Shown: in pieces, positions 41,604-44,330 of the stretch
How positions within the stretch are numbered: position 1 is the first letter of the stretch
Layout: the number at the start of each line of letters is the position of its first letter
NCBI GenBank assembly: GCA_031280155.1
Contig: JAITHD010000027.1
Location: 1 to 44,330 of the forward strand
Reading direction: 5' to 3'
Length of the DNA stretch: 44,330 nucleotides
Source of the DNA: Treponema sp.
Lineage (GTDB): Bacteria > Spirochaetota > Spirochaetia > Treponematales > Breznakiellaceae
Notes under the pieces: model-generated
Seen by the model: the letters and a program-made list of their open reading frames with translations, nothing else
Told to the model about the DNA's origin: nothing
The model's database searches: none
Translations under genes and position numbers: made by a program

Positions 41604-43631
41604 ATGATTGATCGAAAGTCTTTGATAAGCCGTCACAATCCGGTATATGAACATACTAAAACAGGGGATCCCCTCTCAGTAGGGAACGGCGGATTCTGCG
41701 TTACCGTTGATTTTACCGGACTGCAAAGTTTTCCTCAAACCTTATTTCCCTTGTGTACGATGTCTGATTGGGGCTGGCACGGGTATCCTGACGCGCCGCA
41801 AGATGATTCCCTCTTGCGGAAGACCTTCTACGATACCTATGGGCGAAAAGTAGGATATCCGACTGATGAAAGGGGACAGGAACGGCTTTTCAAAGGACTG
41901 CGGCAGAACCTTCATCGATTCAATCTGGGGAATGTCCGTCTTGGGCTTGACGGGGCAGAGCCTGAAGATTATGTCGGGGTCCGGCAGGAACTTTCTCTTT
42001 GGGAAGGGATTATTACGTCGGCTTTTACGGTTCAGGGAAAACCGGTACTGGTTCAGACCTTGGCGCACCCTGATAAAGACGCCCTCTGCGTCCGCATTGA
42101 ATCGGATTCTGGGTTCAGACAAGAAAATAGAAAACTTCGAGTTCAGCTTTCCTTTCCCTACGGCAGTCACAAGAAAGGCGCCGGGGATTTCTCTCATCCT
42201 GCGGGGCATACGACAAGGGTTGAAAACTCAGGGAACAACGGTCTTGTTATCCGCCGGGTAATGGACAAAACCCGATACAGCGCGGCGGTCAGACTGGATA
42301 CGGGTATGGATGCTCAATTTGACGGAGTTCATACGATTACCTTTACAGGAAAGGGTCCAAAACTGGAACTTTCGATCCGCTTTGCCCCTGAGCTTGAGGA
42401 TTTGCCTGAAACCTTTGAACAAAGTAAAAACGCCTGCGCCGGGTTTTGGGAAACTTATTGGAATGAAGGGGCCGCGATTGATTTCAGCGAAGCCCTAGAC
42501 CCCCGGTCCCAGGAATTGGAACGCCGGATTGTGCTTTCCCAGTATCTTTCGGCTATTCAGTGCCGGGGAAATCTGCCTCCTTCTGAGACCGGGCTTACCT
42601 GCAACAGCTGGTACGGCAAGTTTCATCTTGAAATGCACTATTGGCATTGCGGGTATTTTGGGTTGTGGAACCGAACAAAAGAACTGGAAAAAAGCCTGTC
42701 GTATTATGTGAAAATTCTGCCTACAGCTCGGAGTATCGCTGCGGAACAAGGCTATAAAGGAGCCCGGTGGCCTAAAATGTGCGATCCCACAGGCTATAAC
42801 AGTCCTTCGTCTATTGGGGTGCTGCTTGTGTGGCAGCAGCCTCACCCTATCATGCTTGCGGAACTGTGTTACCGGCGTACTAAAAACAGGGATTTCCTTG
42901 TCCAATATCGGGATGTCGTCATAGAAAGCGCCGAGTTTATGGCAAGTTTTCTTCATATACAGGATAACGGCGGCGCGGTATTAGGACCCCCGGTTATTCC
43001 CGCTCAGGAACGATTCGATCCCCGGGAGGTTCTCAATCCGGGATTTGAAGTCGAATATTTCCGCTGGGGACTGAAGCAGGCTAACCTATGGCTTACCCGC
43101 CTTGGGGAGCCGCCTCGTCCTGACTTTGAGGATTCGGCGGAACGCTTGAGTAAGCCTCCAGTACACGAGGGAGTGTATATCGCCCATGAAGGGTGTAATC
43201 AAACCTTTACGGAGCCGGGTTTCCGCACAGATCATCCCTCTATGCTTGCCATGCTGGGTATGCTGCCGGGCAGGGGCATAGATCGAAGGGTCATGTCCCG
43301 CACTCTGGATCGGGTGCTTGCATCCTGGGATACGGAATCCCTGTGGGGTTGGGATTTTCCCCTGATGGCAATGACCGCAGTCCGGCTTGGACGGCTGGAG
43401 GATGGGATTAACCTGCTTTTAATGAATCTGGCGAAGAATACCTATCGCGCCAACGGGCATAACCCCCAAGGGGATCGGGAAGATTTACCCCTGTATCTTC
43501 CCGGAAACGGAGGGCTCTTGCTGGCGGTTGGGATGATGGCTGGCGGCTGGGACGATGATTCAGGGGCTTGCGGATTTCCAGCCAATAAAGACTGGACTAT
43601 TAAGGCGGAAGGTTTTTGCCGGTATATATAG
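41604..43631 (+). CDS. Six-hairpin glycosidase, GH65/GH95-like
   Basis: This enzyme of 675 residues shows a beta-sandwich N-terminal part (about 1-280) and an (alpha/alpha)6 barrel (about 300-675). Key motifs are TCNSWYGKFHLEMHYWHCGY (Glu343 is a possible acid), ARWPKMCDPTG and ESLWGWDFPLMAMTAVRLG. No signal peptide is seen, so it is probably cytoplasmic and acts on imported oligosaccharides. The family is not certain: the HLEMxxWH motif is like GH65 and related clans. The longer frame starts with TTG at 41541 and adds a hydrophobic stretch without a ribosome site. The ATG at 41604 is preferred. It is 31 nt before the GH43 gene. Confidence 0.75.
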   Translation: MIDRKSLISRHNPVYEHTKTGDPLSVGNGGFCVTVDFTGLQSFPQTLFPLCTMSDWGWHGYPDAPQDDSLLRKTFYDTYGRKVGYPTDERGQERLFKGLRQNLHRFNLGNVRLGLDGAEPEDYVGVRQELSLWEGIITSAFTVQGKPVLVQTLAHPDKDALCVRIESDSGFRQENRKLRVQLSFPYGSHKKGAGDFSHPAGHTTRVENSGNNGLVIRRVMDKTRYSAAVRLDTGMDAQFDGVHTITFTGKGPKLELSIRFAPELEDLPETFEQSKNACAGFWETYWNEGAAIDFSEALDPRSQELERRIVLSQYLSAIQCRGNLPPSETGLTCNSWYGKFHLEMHYWHCGYFGLWNRTKELEKSLSYYVKILPTARSIAAEQGYKGARWPKMCDPTGYNSPSSIGVLLVWQQPHPIMLAELCYRRTKNRDFLVQYRDVVIESAEFMASFLHIQDNGGAVLGPPVIPAQERFDPREVLNPGFEVEYFRWGLKQANLWLTRLGEPPRPDFEDSAERLSKPPVHEGVYIAHEGCNQTFTEPGFRTDHPSMLAMLGMLPGRGIDRRVMSRTLDRVLASWDTESLWGWDFPLMAMTAVRLGRLEDGINLLLMNLAKNTYRANGHNPQGDREDLPLYLPGNGGLLLAVGMMAGGWDDDSGACGFPANKDWTIKAEGFCRYI

Positions 43632-43662
43632 GCTTAGGTTACAAGGAGTTGATAACAACAGG

Positions 43663-44330
43663 ATGAAACTTGAAGATATACAGATACGGGACCCCTTTGT
43701 GCTGCGGGATGAGGATAAATGGTATCTTTTCGGGTCAACGGATAAAGATATTTGGTACGGCGACGGTCTGGGTTTTGACGTTTATATCAGCGGCGAACCG
43801 GCTGAACAGGTTCCGCGAGAGTTTTCCGGTCCTGTTCCGGCGTTCCGTCCTCCCCCGGGCTTTTGGTCTTCCAAAAATTTTTGGGCCCCCGAAGTGTATC
43901 GGTATTATGACGAATACTATATGTTCGCTACCTTTAAAGCCAATGAAAACGCCTATCATGGAAGACGGGGAACCGCGGTCCTCAAAGCCTCAGCCCTTCC
44001 CGGTCCTTTTGAGCCTTGGAGCGACGGTCCTGTGACCCCTGCGTTCTGGGAATGTCTTGACGGAACTCTTTATATTGATCCCGCCCTTAACCCCTGGATG
44101 GTCTTCTGCCATGAGTGGAAACAAATCGGGAACGGCGAAATCTGCGCCCTCCCCCTGACCAAAGACCTCCGTGAAGCCGCAGGAGATCCCCTGGTCCTGT
44201 TCCGGGGGGCGGACGCTCCCTGGACCCGTTCCCTCAAAGGACAGCCTAAAGGCTCGTATGTCACTGACGGTCCCTTTCTCTACACCGAGACCCCAGGGGC
44301 CCTGACGATGCTGTGGTCTTCTTTCACCGA
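43663..44330 (+). CDS. Glycoside hydrolase family 43-type enzyme (partial, cut by window end)
   Basis: The gene begins with ATG at 43663 and is open to the end of the window, 222 codons without a stop. AAGGAG lies 14 nt before it. The five-bladed propeller signatures are visible: IRDPFVLRDEDKWYLFGSTD (general base Asp10), FWAPEVYRYYDEYYMFATFK, then DGTLYIDPALNPWMVFCHEW (Asp expected as pKa modulator), and SYVTDGPFLY. In many GH43 enzymes the last segment is TEGP, with Glu as acid; here it is TDGP. Family members act on arabinan or xylan. No signal peptide is seen. It is probably co-transcribed with the six-hairpin gene, as a pair for oligosaccharide breakdown. Confidence 0.85.
   Translation, partial: MKLEDIQIRDPFVLRDEDKWYLFGSTDKDIWYGDGLGFDVYISGEPAEQVPREFSGPVPAFRPPPGFWSSKNFWAPEVYRYYDEYYMFATFKANENAYHGRRGTAVLKASALPGPFEPWSDGPVTPAFWECLDGTLYIDPALNPWMVFCHEWKQIGNGEICALPLTKDLREAAGDPLVLFRGADAPWTRSLKGQPKGSYVTDGPFLYTETPGALTMLWSSFT

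Overview
The window reads as chromosomal DNA of a spirochaete, most likely a Treponema-like organism from a fibre-rich gut. The main evidence is the long flagellar gene run in the typical spirochaete order flbB-fliK(tap1)-flgD-flgE-flbD-motA-motB-fliL-fliM-fliY-fliO-fliP-fliQ-fliR-flhB-flhA-flhF-flhG-(unknown)-fliA-fapA. FliY takes the place of a short FliN. FlgE carries Lys165, Cys178 and Asn179, which match the positions I recall for the lysinoalanine hook cross-link of Treponema. The species cannot be named from the sequence, and the termite-gut-type lifestyle is inferred from the carbohydrate genes.

Left part (1-11476): the tail of a chemoreceptor gene; kduI (uronate catabolism) lying between decayed IS605/TnpB-type remnants; a VOC-fold protein; and a small protein behind a near-consensus promoter. 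Next come the minus-strand genes cimA-leuB-HEAT protein (citramalate route to isoleucine and leucine biosynthesis), a small membrane protein, a minus-strand pair of ppdK and an SDR-type epimerase, and a YjbQ-family gene.

Middle part (11673-33800): the flagellar cluster, all on the plus strand and tightly packed. It encodes the periplasmic collar protein FlbB, hook assembly (FliK, FlgD, FlgE), stator (MotA, MotB, FliL), switch (FliM, FliY), export gate (FliO, P, Q, R, FlhB, FlhA), the number and placement GTPase/ATPase pair FlhF-FlhG, and sigma-28. A Jag_N-FapA protein and three uncharacterised membrane or charged proteins follow. The sequence suggests that the run is not one simple operon. 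Promoter-like sites precede flbB, flbD, fliL and fliM, and a strong intrinsic terminator separates fliL from fliM.

Right part (33930-44330): a small exported beta-rich protein with a good terminator, three tandem paralogous dCache-type chemoreceptors, then a six-hairpin glycosidase and a GH43 glycosidase that runs off the window. The receptors, the flagellar genes and the glycosidases together suggest chemotaxis of a polysaccharide-using motile spirochaete.

A recurring theme is genes with a -10 box only 6-10 nt before the start codon and no Shine-Dalgarno sequence (yjbQ, fliM, the first tandem MCP, the six-hairpin glycosidase). This suggests leaderless mRNAs beside genes with strong Shine-Dalgarno sites. 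No tRNA, rRNA or CRISPR array was seen. I did not find a clearly new system. The best candidates for undescribed biology are the operon-tail proteins, the transcription layout of the fliL-fliM junction and the basic tail on PPDK.
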